Notes under the pieces: generated by a model
What the model was told of the DNA's origin: nothing
Seen by the model: the letters and a program-made list of their open reading frames with translations, nothing else
Databases searched by the model: none
Translations under genes and position numbers: made by a program
Shown here: one piece after another, positions 26,529 to 36,443 of the stretch
Position numbering within the stretch: position 1 is the stretch's first letter
Layout of the letters: each line of letters opens with the position of its first letter
Assembly (NCBI GenBank): GCA_038993745.2
Contig: CP160629.1
Location: forward strand, 2,294,001 to 2,358,000
Reading direction: 5' to 3'
Origin: Aliivibrio fischeri
GTDB taxonomy: Bacteria; Pseudomonadota; Gammaproteobacteria; Enterobacterales; Vibrionaceae
Length of the DNA: 64,000 nt

Positions 26529-27002
26529 AAGATACTCATTTGTATGAATTGATATAAATATAAAAGAAGAAAGGCCTCAAAAATAATAAGGTTTATCTTA
26601 TTTTCAAGCTCTCCTTTTGAAGAAGTTGGGATTATAGATAACCCTTCTTCTCATTTATATGATATTCCCATTTCAAAAATGGAATCTTAGGATCCAACCA
26701 CTATCCAACGAATGAGAAAATCTCGTAACCATATGAATATAAAGATAACTGACTAATATGAAACGCACTAAAAATGGCCTAATAATTCCATTAACCATCA
26801 ACAAAAATAAATGAACAGCTAGGCAATTTTCATTAATATTTAACGCGTTATATGAATACAACATAAATAGAGTATAAATAGATCAATAAATCTCAACCTA
26901 TTACTTTTAAATCAACAAAAATAATATTGATATAAAAAACCTAAAACACTATTAATATCTTTATCAAATAATATCAATATACGTACTGCGATGAGATAGA
27001 AA
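26529..27002. other. AT-rich gap upstream of cadC with no supported gene
   Basis: About 470 bases, very AT-rich. The one ORF of 63 codons on the minus strand has no family resemblance and looks random. The gap presumably holds the cadC promoter, but I could not place it. Confidence 0.5.
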
Positions 27003-27031
27003 TAAAAAAGGCCAACCACTTGGTTAGCCTC
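27003..27031 (-). terminator. Terminator of the YeeE/YedE pair
   Basis: Arms GGCTAACC and GGTTGGCC on the minus strand, followed by a T-run, 20 bases after the stop of the second gene. Confidence 0.75.
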
Positions 27032-27050
27032 TAAGAAAACGGATGAATAT

Positions 27051-27482
27051 TTATTTTTTAACTAAAACATTGGTCATTGCTAATCCAAACATCATGGAAA
27101 ATAGGAATATAAATACATCGGTATTTCCTAAAGCAATACTTGAAACGACCGGTCCTGGACAAATTCCAGCAAGCCCCCACCCAAGACCAAAGATAGCAGC
27201 TCCTGAAATCAATTTACTATCAATATGCTTATTCGTGGACAAACAAAACTCTTCCGCATTCAATGGCTTTGTTTTTGGTTTAATAAATAAGAAGTAAGCA
27301 GGCATAAATACCAACAATGCCCCTCCCATTACAAACATTAAACTTGGATCCCATACTCCTGAAACATCCAAAAATCCAATCACTTTTTCAGGGTCAGCCA
27401 TTCCTGATGTTGTCATTCCAAGACCAAACAATCCACCAGAGAGTAAAGCAATAATTCGAAACATAAGATTATTCATGATCAC
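27051..27482 (-). CDS. YeeE/YedE family membrane protein (DUF6691 type), second subunit
   Basis: 143 residues with about four membrane spans. GGLFGLGMTTSGMADPEKV near the N-terminus and GFGWGLAGICPGP match the YeeE/YedE (TsuA-related) fold, whose conserved cysteine takes part in sulfur-compound transport in characterised members. It starts four bases after the stop of the partner gene at 27487, so the two are one operon and probably two halves of one transporter. The substrate is unknown; thiosulfate or another sulfur compound is suggested by the family. Confidence 0.8.
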   Translation of the reverse strand: MIMNNLMFRIIALLSGGLFGLGMTTSGMADPEKVIGFLDVSGVWDPSLMFVMGGALLVFMPAYFLFIKPKTKPLNAEEFCLSTNKHIDSKLISGAAIFGLGWGLAGICPGPVVSSIALGNTDVFIFLFSMMFGLAMTNVLVKK

Positions 27483-27486
27483 TCCC

Positions 27487-27900
27487 TTAAAGAACGTGTA
27501 ATCGGATAAAAACAGTTATTCCAGCCACTAGCATAAATACACAAGTAGCGACAATTGAGCGAACAGACAATCGTCCAATCCCGCAAATTCCATGTCCACT
27601 AGTACAGCCATTACCTAGGCGAGTACCAATACCAACCAGTAAACCAGCAATAATCAACAACGGTGTGTTGGTTGTATATTCAGTAGGAACATGTGCGCCA
27701 AAAAAATAAACACCTGCAACACCACCTGAAATCATGCCTAGAACAAACAACCATCGCCAAGCATAGTCCTTTTTTTTCGGTGTCATTAATCCTGTTAATA
27801 CACCACTTATCCCAGCAATTTTTCCATTTAACAAAAGAAGCAGCGTAGCAGATACACCAAGAAGCATACCGCCAAATAAAGAGAGCCATGGAATCGTCAT
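27487..27900 (-). CDS. YeeE/YedE family membrane protein, first subunit
   Basis: 137 residues, about four membrane spans. The motif [20 protein letters not shown] carries the two conserved cysteines of the YeeE/YedE family. It forms a pair with the gene at 27051. The operon is divergent from metA, which fits a link to sulfur metabolism, although shared regulation was not shown. Confidence 0.82.
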   Translation of the reverse strand: MTIPWLSLFGGMLLGVSATLLLLLNGKIAGISGVLTGLMTPKKKDYAWRWLFVLGMISGGVAGVYFFGAHVPTEYTTNTPLLIIAGLLVGIGTRLGNGCTSGHGICGIGRLSVRSIVATCVFMLVAGITVFIRLHVL

Positions 27901-28061
27901 TTATCAACACCTGTCAGCTTATTTTTTGAACATACGAGATAGATTACGCAACAGTAAAAAATTAGTCAACACTTATTTAGTGTAAGCTAATTTAATTAAT
28001 CCTTAAATAGCTTCAAAGGAAATAATGAACCTCGACACTCTGACCATTATGAGGTAAGTTT

Positions 28062-28085
28062 AGAAGTATAGACGTATGGAAACCC
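28062..28085 (+). promoter_or_regulatory. Candidate MetJ operator (met boxes) before metA
   Basis: Tandem 8-base units AGAAGTAT, AGACGTAT and GGAAACCC resemble the met box AGACGTCT, the second at 6 of 8 bases. They lie 18-42 bases before the GTG start of metA, where MetJ with S-adenosylmethionine would repress. Confidence 0.6.
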
Positions 28086-28103
28086 AAAACTTAAGGATAA
28101 GTT

Positions 28104-29045
28104 GTGCCGATCAAGATACCAGACCAACTCCCTGCAACTGAAGTATTACGTGAAGAAAATATCTTTTTCATGCAGGAATCTCGTGCCACCACACAAGCGA
28201 TTCGACCTCTTAAAGTTATCATTTTAAATTTAATGCCAAAAAAAATTGAAACTGAAACTCAATTTTTACGTTTGCTCTCTAATAGCCCATTACAGGTAGA
28301 TGTAGAGCTATTACGCATTGATAACCGCACCAGTAAAAATACCCCAACCAAACATTTGGACACTTTTTATCGTCAGTTTGAAGGTATTAAAGATCGTAAC
28401 TTTGATGGACTGATCATAACAGGGGCACCTTTAGGCTTAGTACAATTTGAAGATGTTATTTATTGGGAGCATTTACAAACTATTATGACGTGGGCAAAAA
28501 ACCATGTCACTTCAACTCTTTACGTTTGTTGGGCTGCGCAAGCTGGCTTAAAACTGCTTTATGATTTGCCAAAACGAACACGTAAAGAAAAGCTTTCTGG
28601 GGTTTATAAACATACTAACCTTGACCAACACCATCCTATTTTGCGTGGCTTTGATGATCAATTTTTAGCACCTCATTCTCGTTACGCTGATTTCTCTGCT
28701 GATTACTTAAAATCGCATACCGATTTAGATATTCTTGCTACCTCCAAAGAAGCCGGTGTCTATTTGGCTGCAACCAAAGATAAGCGAAATGTCTTTGTCA
28801 CTGGTCATCCAGAATATGATTCATTCACATTACATAATGAATACGTTAGAGACTTAGGGGAAGGAATGGAGCCAACGATTCCTGTTAATTACTATCCTGA
28901 CGACAACCCAGATATCACGCCTAAAGCAACATGGCGTAGTCATGGTCACCTGCTCTTTTCTAATTGGCTCAACTACTGTGTTTACCAACAAACACCGTAT
29001 GATCTTGAGCATTTCTCAGAGCAAAATTTCACAAGAGATGAGTAA
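28104..29045 (+). CDS. metA: Homoserine O-succinyltransferase MetA
   Basis: 313 residues (E. coli 309). First committed step of methionine synthesis: it acylates homoserine, by family most likely with succinyl-Co[19 protein letters not shown], the nucleophile Cys in [11 protein letters not shown] (about residue 142) and [17 protein letters not shown] are hallmarks. It starts with GTG; the frame begins [11 protein letters not shown] as in homologs. Met boxes precede it, so repression by MetJ is likely. Confidence 0.96.
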   Translation: MPIKIPDQLPATEVLREENIFFMQESRATTQAIRPLKVIILNLMPKKIETETQFLRLLSNSPLQVDVELLRIDNRTSKNTPTKHLDTFYRQFEGIKDRNFDGLIITGAPLGLVQFEDVIYWEHLQTIMTWAKNHVTSTLYVCWAAQAGLKLLYDLPKRTRKEKLSGVYKHTNLDQHHPILRGFDDQFLAPHSRYADFSADYLKSHTDLDILATSKEAGVYLAATKDKRNVFVTGHPEYDSFTLHNEYVRDLGEGMEPTIPVNYYPDDNPDITPKATWRSHGHLLFSNWLNYCVYQQTPYDLEHFSEQNFTRDE

Positions 29046-29169
29046 CCTTAACTCATTTTGATTAGCGGGTATTATTCTTCATAAATACCCGCTATAAGCA
29101 CAAAACCACCACTACAATCTGATAAATAGAGCACATTTTGTCCTTTTTTGATAAAAAATGAGCTTTGGT

Positions 29170-29183
29170 TTAATTCAGATCAA
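29170..29183 (+). promoter_or_regulatory. Candidate FNR site before dcuB
   Basis: TTAATTCAGATCAA matches TTGAT-N4-ATCAA at 9 of 10 positions, about 130 bases before the chosen dcuB start. dcuB is FNR-activated in E. coli. Confidence 0.55.
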
Positions 29184-29309
29184 CCCTGCATCTATTTATA
29201 AAATCAACAACAATCTAAATGAGAACAAGCTCAATAAAACCCTATGAAATGTAAGGTATTAATAGCCTTAGTTGATTTTAATTATAATTGCGTTAACGCA
29301 GGTGGTTGT

Positions 29310-30638
29310 ATGTTGTATTTTGAATTTCTCTTTTTATTACTCGTTCTCTATATCGGTTCTCGATATGGAGGAATTGGATTAGGGGTTGTATCTGGTATTG
29401 GTTTGGTGATTGAAGTATTTATCTTCAAAATGCCACCTACCTCTCCGCCCGTTACGGTAATGCTGATCATCTTGGCGGTTGTTACCTGTGCTTCTATATT
29501 AGAAGCCGCCGGTGGTTTAAAGTACATGCTGCAAGTTGCTGAGCGGATTTTAAGAAAGAATCCAAAACGCGTCACCATCATTGCTCCATTTGTTACTTAT
29601 GCGATGACATTCTTACTTGGTACAGGTCATGCTGTTTATTCAATTATGCCTATCATTGGTGATGTTGCATTAAAGAATGGTATTCGTCCTGAGCGTCCTA
29701 TGGCTGCCGCATCTGTTGCGTCTCAAATCGCAATTACTGCTTCACCATTATCTGCCGCAGTTGTGTATTACCTAGCTCAACTGGTTGATATTGATGCTTC
29801 TATTACATTAATGTCGATTTTAATGGTTACTGTACCTGCAACGTTATTCGGTACTTTAATGCTGTCTCTTTATAGCTTACGTCGCGGTAAAGAATTGGAA
29901 GATGATGAAGAGTATCAAGCACGTTTACAAGATCCGGTTTGGCGTGAAAAAATCCTAAATACAACATCAACATCTCTTGATGAAGAGCTACCAACAACAG
30001 CTCGTAATGCTGTTCTGATCTTCTTAGGTGCCATCGTTTCTATCGTGATTATAGCGATGTGGCCAGAAGTGCGCACCATTACTGATGGCGGTGCACCAAT
30101 CAAAATGTCCGTTGTTATTCAAATGATGATGTTGGCTTTTGGTGGTGTGATTTTACTTGCAACGAAAACCGATCCTCGTGATGTTCCAAATGGCGTTGTG
30201 TTTAAATCAGGAATGGTGGCGGCAATTGCTATTTTTGGTATCGCATGGATGTCAGATACCTATTTCCAATATGCCATGCCTCAATTTAAAGCTGGTATTG
30301 TAGATATGGTAACGCTTCACCCTTGGACGTTCGCTTTATCACTATTTATTGTATCTGTTGTGGTTAACTCACAAGCGGCAACGGCTCGTATGATGCTGCC
30401 TGTTGGTTTAGCTCTTGGTTTAGAACCTGCACTTGTTATTGGTTTAATGCCAGCAGTATATGGATACTTCTTTATTCCTAACTACCCATCAGATATTGCA
30501 ACCGTAAACTTTGATAGTTCAGGTACCACCAAAATTGGTAAGTACTACTTTAACCACTCATTCATGTCAGTCGGTTTAATCGGTGTAGTTTCAGCCTGTA
30601 TTCTTGGCTATGTCTTAGGCCAAATTGTGATTGGTTAA
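29310..30638 (+). CDS. dcuB: Anaerobic C4-dicarboxylate transporter, DcuB-like
   Basis: 442 residues, about 11-12 membrane spans. It exchanges fumarate or malate for succinate during anaerobic respiration. YGGIGLGVVSGIGLVI, TFLLGTGHAVYSIMPIIGDV, GIRPERPMAAASVASQIAIT and FDSSGTTKIGKYYFNHSF match DcuA/DcuB, and GTGHAVYSIMPI is closer to DcuB. The frame is open from ATG 29244, but the 22 extra residues are not hydrophobic or conserved. ATG 29310 has GGTGG four bases upstream and gives the DcuB start MLYFEFLF. Confidence 0.9.
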   Translation: MLYFEFLFLLLVLYIGSRYGGIGLGVVSGIGLVIEVFIFKMPPTSPPVTVMLIILAVVTCASILEAAGGLKYMLQVAERILRKNPKRVTIIAPFVTYAMTFLLGTGHAVYSIMPIIGDVALKNGIRPERPMAAASVASQIAITASPLSAAVVYYLAQLVDIDASITLMSILMVTVPATLFGTLMLSLYSLRRGKELEDDEEYQARLQDPVWREKILNTTSTSLDEELPTTARNAVLIFLGAIVSIVIIAMWPEVRTITDGGAPIKMSVVIQMMMLAFGGVILLATKTDPRDVPNGVVFKSGMVAAIAIFGIAWMSDTYFQYAMPQFKAGIVDMVTLHPWTFALSLFIVSVVVNSQAATARMMLPVGLALGLEPALVIGLMPAVYGYFFIPNYPSDIATVNFDSSGTTKIGKYYFNHSFMSVGLIGVVSACILGYVLGQIVIG

Positions 30639-30654
30639 TTCCACTAACCAATAC

Positions 30655-30693
30655 AAAAAAAGCCCATGCAAATACCATTGCATGGGCTTTTAT
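30655..30693. terminator. Bidirectional terminator between dcuB and nupC
   Basis: Arms AAAGCCCATGCAA and TTGCATGGGCTTT with flanking A- and T-runs, between convergent genes. Confidence 0.88.
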
Positions 30694-30710
30694 TTTCAAT
30701 AAACGATGTT

Positions 30711-31924
30711 TTACATTGCTAAGCTAAAGAATAAGCCTGCTAAACATGCACTCATTAAATTAGCTAGTGTACCCGCTAATACCGCTTTAAAGCCCATGTT
30801 TGCAACATCAGCACGACGTTCTGGAGCCATCACACCAATAGAGCCTAATTGCACAGCGATTGAACTGATATTTGCAAAACCACACAGTGCAAAAGTAATA
30901 ATTACTTGGCTGTATGCTGATAACTGATCTTTATGTTGAACAAAGTCGATAAATGCAACGAATTCATTAAGAACCACTTTTTGGCCAATGTAAGAGCCAG
31001 CCATTACCATTTCAGCTTTTGGAATACCAATAACCCATGCGATTGGAGCAAATAAGTAACCAAATACGGTTTGCAGTGTAATGCCAGCAAAACCAAACCA
31101 CTCAGCAACCATTTCTAATCCGCTGTTAAGCATTGCAATAACACTCACAAAGGCAATCAACATCGTACCTACAGCAACCGCAATCTTCATACCATTCATT
31201 GCACCACTTGCAAGAGCATCAATTACGTTGCTTTGCTCACTTTTATCAATGGTTACATCATGTTGGTCAACAGGGGTTTCTTGCTCAGGAATTAAAATCT
31301 TAGCCATTAATAAGCTACCAGGAGCCGCCATAAAACTTGCAGCAATCAGATACTTAAGTTCCACACCTAAACCGGCATAACCCCCAGTACGCTACCAGCA
31401 ACCGATGCCATACCACCAGCCATTACAGCGAACAGTTCAGAACGAGTCATTTGAGCTAAGAATGGGCGAATAAGAAGAGGAGATTCACCTTGAGAAAGGA
31501 AGATGTTACCTGTTGCGACGAGAGATTCTACTTTGCTGGTGCCTAAGAATTTTTGAATTCCGCCACCAAGAACAGAAATCACTTTTTGCATAATACCTAG
31601 ATAATATAGAGCGGAGATTAGAGCACTGAAGAAGATAATAATAGGAAGGACGCGAATAGCAAAAATAAAACCAGAAGAAGCAAGATCACCAAAGAGGAAT
31701 GCTATCCCTTCATCAGCAAAACCAAGTAAGCTAGAAACACCACTACTTAATCCCGCTAACGCTTTTTGCCCCAAAGGAAAATACAATACTAAAGCAGCAA
31801 AAGAGAGTTGTAATAAAAAGGCTTTAAATACTAATTTCCAGTTAATTGCTGAACGCTTCTCTGAAAATACCCAAGCACAAAAAATCAGTGCGCACATGCC
31901 TAATAGGCTAAATAAAATATTCAT
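30711..31924 (-). CDS. nupC: Concentrative nucleoside transporter, NupC family, frameshifted
   Basis: H+ or Na+ coupled nucleoside importer of the CNT family. The first part (31924 to about 31386) has [40 protein letters not shown] and [10 protein letters not shown]. The second (to 30711) has [20 protein letters not shown] and the C-terminal helices. They are split at the C5 run 31381-31385: adding one G on the coding strand restores [14 protein letters not shown] and 404 residues, the normal family length. A 37-codon upstream ORF and a CRP-like site lie before it. Confidence 0.92.
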
Positions 31925-31932
31925 AATTATGC

Positions 31933-32046
31933 CTATGAGATTTTAGAATAAAATGAAGAAACAAAAGGAGCCGCCATCGTAGATGACGAGATCGGTGAAG
32001 AATGACTACACCAAGAGGAAGTTATAATAGAAATAAAGATATTCAT
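31933..32046 (-). CDS. Candidate 37-residue serine-rich leader peptide of nupC
   Basis: ATG at 32046 is preceded by AAAGGG (spacer of about six bases). The frame reads MNIFISIITSSWCSHSSPIS and on to a TAG eight bases before the nupC ATG. Thirteen of 37 residues are Ser. A 7-bp hairpin CGTCATC-TAC-GATGGCG (31972-31988) lies inside it, followed by a U-rich stretch, so transcription attenuation is conceivable. The start ATGAATATCTTTATTT resembles the nupC start ATGAATATTTTATTT. No homolog is known to me, so the coding claim rests on ribosome binding site, position and composition. Confidence 0.45.
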   Translation of the reverse strand: MNIFISIITSSWCSHSSPISSSTMAAPFVSSFYSKIS

Positions 32047-32058
32047 TGTTTACCCTTT

Positions 32059-32125
32059 ACAAGCTGTTTAACAGTAGCTGGTCCTAATCCTTGGGGTCAT
32101 TCACTGTATCCCTGTGACGGCTTGT
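32059..32125 (-). promoter_or_regulatory. Possible structured RNA in the nupC leader
   Basis: On the minus strand ACAAGC (32120-32125) pairs with GCTTGT (32059-32064), enclosing ACAGT (32103-32107) paired with ACTGT (32071-32075). The outer stem ends just before the ribosome binding site of the serine-rich ORF. I do not recognise a known riboswitch class. Confidence 0.3.
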
Positions 32126-32137
32126 ATTGGGAGAAGG

Positions 32138-32187
32138 AGTATACATATAGATGATTTAAAATCACGAAATATGTGACATAAATCACT
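32138..32187 (-). promoter_or_regulatory. CRP-like site and -10 element for nupC
   Basis: AGTGA-TTTATG-TCACA on the minus strand (32172-32187) is one base off the CRP core TGTGA-N6-TCACA. A -10 match TATACT lies at 32138-32143. The spacing puts the CRP centre roughly 45-50 bases before the start point, fitting activation of nupC. The site could also serve the divergent gene at 32312. The rest of the 387-base gap (31925-32311) holds the leader elements. Confidence 0.55.
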
Positions 32188-32311
32188 AAATTTTACTTAT
32201 TTGAAAAAATAGCAGCATCTATTTACTACAAAAAAATAAATTATTTTTCTCCACAGTATCCAAAAATACACATAATCAACTAAATTAATACAATAAAATA
32301 AAGGAAATATT

Positions 32312-32875
32312 ATGGCGAGTATTGATCATATCGAAAAACTGGATGCGCTAGATAAGCTGAGTGTGGTGACATATCGTACAGGGATTACCCTTTTTGGTAT
32401 CGCACTTATCCTTTTTAGTCTTGCGATAGCTGATGATATTGGATTAATCATTATAGAAAACGTCCACTTAATGGATTTTTCATTAACTTTAATCGCAATA
32501 TCATCTGCGATGAGTGCGGCTAATCTTCATGTTTATGATAAAAAAGTAAGGCTGATTATTACTTGGGCTGCGTGGATAGGCTTAGTTTTACTCATCACTA
32601 TTGATAGTGAACAACTGGTTTGGCTTCCTATTGGGTTTCTCTGTGCTTGCTTCTCAGGCATTGCTCTTAAAGAATCCTTTTGTTTTAAGGTTATTGGCCT
32701 AAAAGCCATCCCTTTTCTATTGTGTATATCCATTTTAATGTTAGCTATCGAAATATGGTTAATCGTTATTATTTGCTTATTTCTATCTGGAATTATCTTT
32801 ATTTTTCTTGCTATTCAAAAATGGAAAATGCCCCTTCATTTTGATATCGGCAACAAAGCAAATTACCAGATTTAG
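32312..32875 (+). CDS. Uncharacterised inner-membrane protein (possibly DUF2301 family)
   Basis: 187 residues with five to six membrane spans (for example TGITLFGIALILFSLAIA and a long hydrophobic C-terminal stretch). The basic, soluble N-terminus of about 20 residues and the pattern of short loops resemble the DUF2301 integral membrane proteins of gammaproteobacteria, but this is a loose match. The segment ESFCFKVIGLKAIPFLL carries a cysteine next to a bend. AAGGA precedes the ATG. It is a single gene between nupC and rpoS; no function is known. Confidence 0.72.
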   Translation: MASIDHIEKLDALDKLSVVTYRTGITLFGIALILFSLAIADDIGLIIIENVHLMDFSLTLIAISSAMSAANLHVYDKKVRLIITWAAWIGLVLLITIDSEQLVWLPIGFLCACFSGIALKESFCFKVIGLKAIPFLLCISILMLAIEIWLIVIICLFLSGIIFIFLAIQKWKMPLHFDIGNKANYQI

Positions 32876-32952
32876 TCGAACATCAACCATCAATTACCAT
32901 ACAAAGCGAAATTACGCCTCTCTCATGCATATCTATAAGGTTTATATCAATA

Positions 32953-32986
32953 AAAAAGAGCTCTAGATAAACTAGAGCTCTTTTAC
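32953..32986. terminator. Bidirectional terminator downstream of rpoS
   Basis: Arms AAAGAGCTCTAG and CTAGAGCTCTTT with flanking A and T bases, between rpoS and the convergent gene at 32312. Confidence 0.85.
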
Positions 32987-33013
32987 TAACTAAAACGGAT
33001 ATTAAAAAGTGAG

Positions 33014-33979
33014 TTAGTATTCTTCAACTGCAAATAGTGTTTCCATATTCAAGCCTTGATTCGTCATGATCTCTCTTAAACGACGTAAGCCTTCTACTTG
33101 GATCTGTCTTACACGTTCACGAGTTAAACCAATTTCAATACCAACTTGTTCTAATGTTGCAGCTTCATAACCAAGTAAACCAAAACGACGGGCAACAACT
33201 TCTTTTTGTTTAGGATTTAATTGACCTAACCAGCCCACCAATGACGTATTAATATCATCCTTTTGTGTTTCTGACTCTGGGTCACTATTTTTAGTATCAG
33301 GAAGGATATCTAATAACGCTTTATCTGATTCACCAGCCACCATAGAATCGACTGAAGCGACACGCTCATTTAAACGTAGCATTCGACTAACATCGCTCAC
33401 TGGCTTATCGAGCTTTTCAGCTATTTCTTCTGGTGTTGGTTCATGATCAAGCTTTTGAGAAAGTTCACGTGCTGCACGCAAATAAACGTTAAGCTCTTTT
33501 ACAACATGAATAGGTAAACGAATGGTACGCGTTTGGTTCATAATGGCACGTTCAATGGTTTGACGTATCCACCATGTGGCGTAGGTAGAGAATCGGAAGC
33601 CTCTTTCTGGATCAAACTTTTCAACGGCTCGGATCAGACCAAGATTTCCCTCTTCAACCAAATCCAATAAAGCAAGACCACGGTGATTATAACGACGAGC
33701 AATTTTCACAACCAATCGAAGGTTACTCTCAATCATTCGAGCTCGAGCGGCTTCATCACCTTTTAAGGCTAAGCGACTAAAATAAACTTCTTCTTCTGCT
33801 GTTAATAGTGGAGAAAAGCCAATTTCACCAAGATACAGTTGCGTTGCATCCATAACTTTCTGTGAACTGCTTACTTCAAGACGTTCAGACTCTTCCTCAA
33901 TACTGGTTAATTCAGCATCATTAATTGTGTCTAAATCGAACTCTTCAACTTCTTTAGTTACTGCATTGCTTTTACTCAT
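33014..33979 (-). CDS. rpoS: RNA polymerase sigma factor RpoS
   Basis: 321 residues, the stationary-phase and stress sigma factor. Region 1.2 ([20 protein letters not shown]), region 2 ([36 protein letters not shown]), region 3 and the region 4 helix-turn-helix ([20 protein letters not shown]) are in order and complete. It lies 54 bases after nlpD; in other gammaproteobacteria the main rpoS promoter is inside nlpD, so part of its expression probably starts there. Confidence 0.97.
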   Translation of the reverse strand: MSKSNAVTKEVEEFDLDTINDAELTSIEEESERLEVSSSQKVMDATQLYLGEIGFSPLLTAEEEVYFSRLALKGDEAARARMIESNLRLVVKIARRYNHRGLALLDLVEEGNLGLIRAVEKFDPERGFRFSTYATWWIRQTIERAIMNQTRTIRLPIHVVKELNVYLRAARELSQKLDHEPTPEEIAEKLDKPVSDVSRMLRLNERVASVDSMVAGESDKALLDILPDTKNSDPESETQKDDINTSLVGWLGQLNPKQKEVVARRFGLLGYEAATLEQVGIEIGLTRERVRQIQVEGLRRLREIMTNQGLNMETLFAVEEY

Positions 33980-34033
33980 AGCGCCTCCCCATGGCGAGCC
34001 AGCAAGACATTACAACTCAGCTATGTCATCCTT

Positions 34034-35032
34034 TTATGGTAAATACCTCTGTGGATTTACCGATTTCCCTCTAAAGCGGATCTCAAAATGCAAACGTACA
34101 CTGCTCGTACTAGAGCTTCCCATCGACGCGATTTTTTGTCCCGCTGTGACGTTTTGGCCTTCTTTCACAAATAATGCTTCGTTATGAGCATAAGCACTTA
34201 AGTAATCATCGTTATGTTTAATGATAATTAAGTTACCGTACCCTCTTAATGCATTACCTGCATAGACCACAGTTCCTTTTGCTGTTGAGATGATATCTTG
34301 ACCACGTTGGCCGGCAATATCGATCCCTTTGTTTCCTTGGTCTCCTGTAGAGAATTTAGCGATGATTCGACCTTTTGTTGGCCATAACCAAGAATCCACC
34401 TTGTCCGATTTTTGTTGTACTGGTTTCGGCTTCGGTTTAGGAGTTGGTTTTGGCTTAGCAACCGGTTTAGGTTTCGAAGATGTTATCGTTTTGTTAGAAT
34501 TAACATACTCCTTAGGTTTGCTGTTTTCAACCTTTTTTGTGCTTTCTTTTTGTACACTTGATGTTTTTTTAGCACTCGTTGTGGTTGGTTTTGGCTTAGG
34601 AGCAGGCTTATTTGTTGCGACAGGAACAACGGCAACCGCTGTCGCCGTCGAGCTTGAAGACGAATTAGATGGTGTGACTGAATGACCGTCACTCCCATAA
34701 GCAGGAGCAATATATTTAGGCCCCCACAATTTTATTTTTTGGCCAGGATGAATCATATAAGGCGCTTTAAGCTCGTTATATGCAATGAGCTCTTTTACGT
34801 CTTTATTTGTAACATAAGAGATAAAATAAAGAGTATCACCTTTCTCTACGGTGTAATAACTGCCGCGATAACTGCCTCGCTCGGCTCCGTTATATGCCGA
34901 ACTAGAGCTATTAACACTCGACACTGGTGCAGGGCGATGTGGTCCCATAGAACAACCAGAAAGTAATAAGCTAACAACAGCAGCCATTAACCATAAGCGT
35001 ATAGAAATAAGGTTGATAATCATTTTTCTCAT
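34034..35032 (-). CDS. nlpD: NlpD, LysM/LytM lipoprotein activator of amidase
   Basis: 332 residues. The lipobox is LLLSGC (Cys near residue 27). A LysM domain (YYTVEKGDTLYFISYVTNKD, about 58-100) binds peptidoglycan, then comes a long Lys/Pro-rich linker (KPKPTPKPKPKPVQQ) and a C-terminal LytM domain. In the LytM domain the usual metal His before GxDI is replaced (GNKGIDIAG) and HxH reads RLH, so it is degenerate, as expected for NlpD, which activates AmiC rather than cutting the wall itself. It is in the order surE-pcm-nlpD-rpoS, four bases after pcm. Confidence 0.95.
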   Translation of the reverse strand: MRKMIINLISIRLWLMAAVVSLLLSGCSMGPHRPAPVSSVNSSSSAYNGAERGSYRGSYYTVEKGDTLYFISYVTNKDVKELIAYNELKAPYMIHPGQKIKLWGPKYIAPAYGSDGHSVTPSNSSSSSTATAVAVVPVATNKPAPKPKPTTTSAKKTSSVQKESTKKVENSKPKEYVNSNKTITSSKPKPVAKPKPTPKPKPKPVQQKSDKVDSWLWPTKGRIIAKFSTGDQGNKGIDIAGQRGQDIISTAKGTVVYAGNALRGYGNLIIIKHNDDYLSAYAHNEALFVKEGQNVTAGQKIASMGSSSTSSVRLHFEIRFRGKSVNPQRYLP

Positions 35033-35036
35033 TATA

Positions 35037-35663
35037 TTATGCTAATTCACCCGCAACTAAAGGCACAAAACGAACCTCTTCAATCACTTCAGAGAAAAAT
35101 TCCTCTCCCTGACGAGTAATTCGTAATAACTGCTGTGACTCTTCCCCTATAGGGATCACTAAGTGTCCATTATCTTTTAATTGAAATAACAAGTCATTCG
35201 GAATAGATTCCGCTGCTGCAGTAACAATGATGGCATCAAATGGACCTTTTGACTCCCATCCCTTCCAGCCATCACCATGCTTTGTTGAGACATTATATAT
35301 ATCCAATTGTTTCAACAATCGTTTCGCATTCCATTGTAACGATTTTATACGCTCAATAGAGTTAACATGCTCAACTAATTTAGCCAATACAGCCGTTTGA
35401 TAACCAGAGCCTGTCCCCACTTCAAGTACATTTGATGTAGGTGTTAGCTCTAATAATTCAGTCATTTTCGCTACAATATAAGGCTGTGAGATCGTTTGAC
35501 CCTCACCAATAGGAAGTGCGTTATTTTGATAAGCTTGATGTGATAAAGCTTCTGGGATAAAACGCTCTCTTGGTAATTCTCGAATAGCCGCTAAAATAGC
35601 TTCGTCTCTAATGCCTTGTTGGCGCAAAAATTGATCTAGTAATTCAGAACGCGAATTAAGCAT
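35037..35663 (-). CDS. pcm: Protein-L-isoaspartate O-methyltransferase
   Basis: 208 residues. It methylates isoaspartyl residues in aged proteins with S-adenosylmethionine, starting their repair. The marks are [39 protein letters not shown] and the SAM loop [16 protein letters not shown]. The start overlaps the surE stop (TAATG), so the two are translated together; both are stationary-phase survival functions upstream of rpoS. Confidence 0.96.
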   Translation of the reverse strand: MLNSRSELLDQFLRQQGIRDEAILAAIRELPRERFIPEALSHQAYQNNALPIGEGQTISQPYIVAKMTELLELTPTSNVLEVGTGSGYQTAVLAKLVEHVNSIERIKSLQWNAKRLLKQLDIYNVSTKHGDGWKGWESKGPFDAIIVTAAAESIPNDLLFQLKDNGHLVIPIGEESQQLLRITRQGEEFFSEVIEEVRFVPLVAGELA

Positions 35664-36424
35664 TATTTAGAACTCTCTAATGATAACCAATCAGTAATCA
35701 TACCTAATGAATCATGAGCCGTTAAATCGACTTGTAATGGTGTTATTGATACTCGGTGCTGCTTTACAGCAAAGAAGTCCGTTCCCTCACCTGCATCTTG
35801 TTTTTTTCCTGGAGGACCTAACCAATAGATGGTCTCACCACGAGGATCAGTATCTTTAATCATGCTCTCTGCATGATGCCTTGCACCAAGTCGTGTCACT
35901 TCCCAGCCCGTTAATTGCTCATACTCGCAATCTGGCACATTCACATTTAATACTTTTTGTGTGGTTAGTGGGGAAACTAAATGGTTATTAACTATTTTCA
36001 ATGCTACTTGAGCTGCCGTATCAAAATGCTCGCGTCCAACCAGAGAGATTGCAATGGCAGGCAAACCTAAAAAGTGCCCTTCAGTAGCAGCCGCGACGGT
36101 ACCTGAGTACAAGGTATCATCACCTAAATTTGCTCCATGATTGATACCTGCAATAATCAAATCAGGCAAGTTATCTTTCATTAATTCATTCAATGCAAAG
36201 TGAACACAATCGGTTGGTGTCCCTTGCACTGAATGAATGTGTTCATCAATTTGACGAACACGTAATGGGGATTCAAGAGTTAAAGAATTTGATGCACCAG
36301 AACGATTACGATCAGGGGCTACTATCGTAATATCGGCAATATCAGCTAATACACGAGCTAACGTATTTATCCCTTCAGCAAATACACCATCATCGTTACT
36401 AAGCAAAATGCGTAACTTCTTCAC
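35663..36424 (-). CDS. surE: 5'/3'-nucleotidase SurE
   Basis: 253 residues from GTG 36424. SurE is a metal-dependent nucleotidase/exopolyphosphatase. [20 protein letters not shown] holds the metal Asp pair, and [14 protein letters not shown] and [20 protein letters not shown] are further family marks. GGAGA ends six bases before the GTG and the protein then starts like E. coli SurE; an ATG 12 bases earlier (36436) overlaps that GGAG and is less likely. It lies 19 bases after the truD stop. Confidence 0.95.
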   Translation of the reverse strand: MKKLRILLSNDDGVFAEGINTLARVLADIADITIVAPDRNRSGASNSLTLESPLRVRQIDEHIHSVQGTPTDCVHFALNELMKDNLPDLIIAGINHGANLGDDTLYSGTVAAATEGHFLGLPAIAISLVGREHFDTAAQVALKIVNNHLVSPLTTQKVLNVNVPDCEYEQLTGWEVTRLGARHHAESMIKDTDPRGETIYWLGPPGKKQDAGEGTDFFAVKQHRVSITPLQVDLTAHDSLGMITDWLSLESSK

Positions 36425-36443
36425 TCTTGTCTCCATATTAATA

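Noticed and set aside
26673..26864. 63-codon ORF upstream of cadC
   Set aside because: Random-looking AT-rich frame with no ribosome binding site or family resemblance.
34329..34685. 118-codon ORF antisense to nlpD
   Set aside because: It is the mirror of the Lys/Pro-rich repeat linker of nlpD, which keeps the other strand free of stops.
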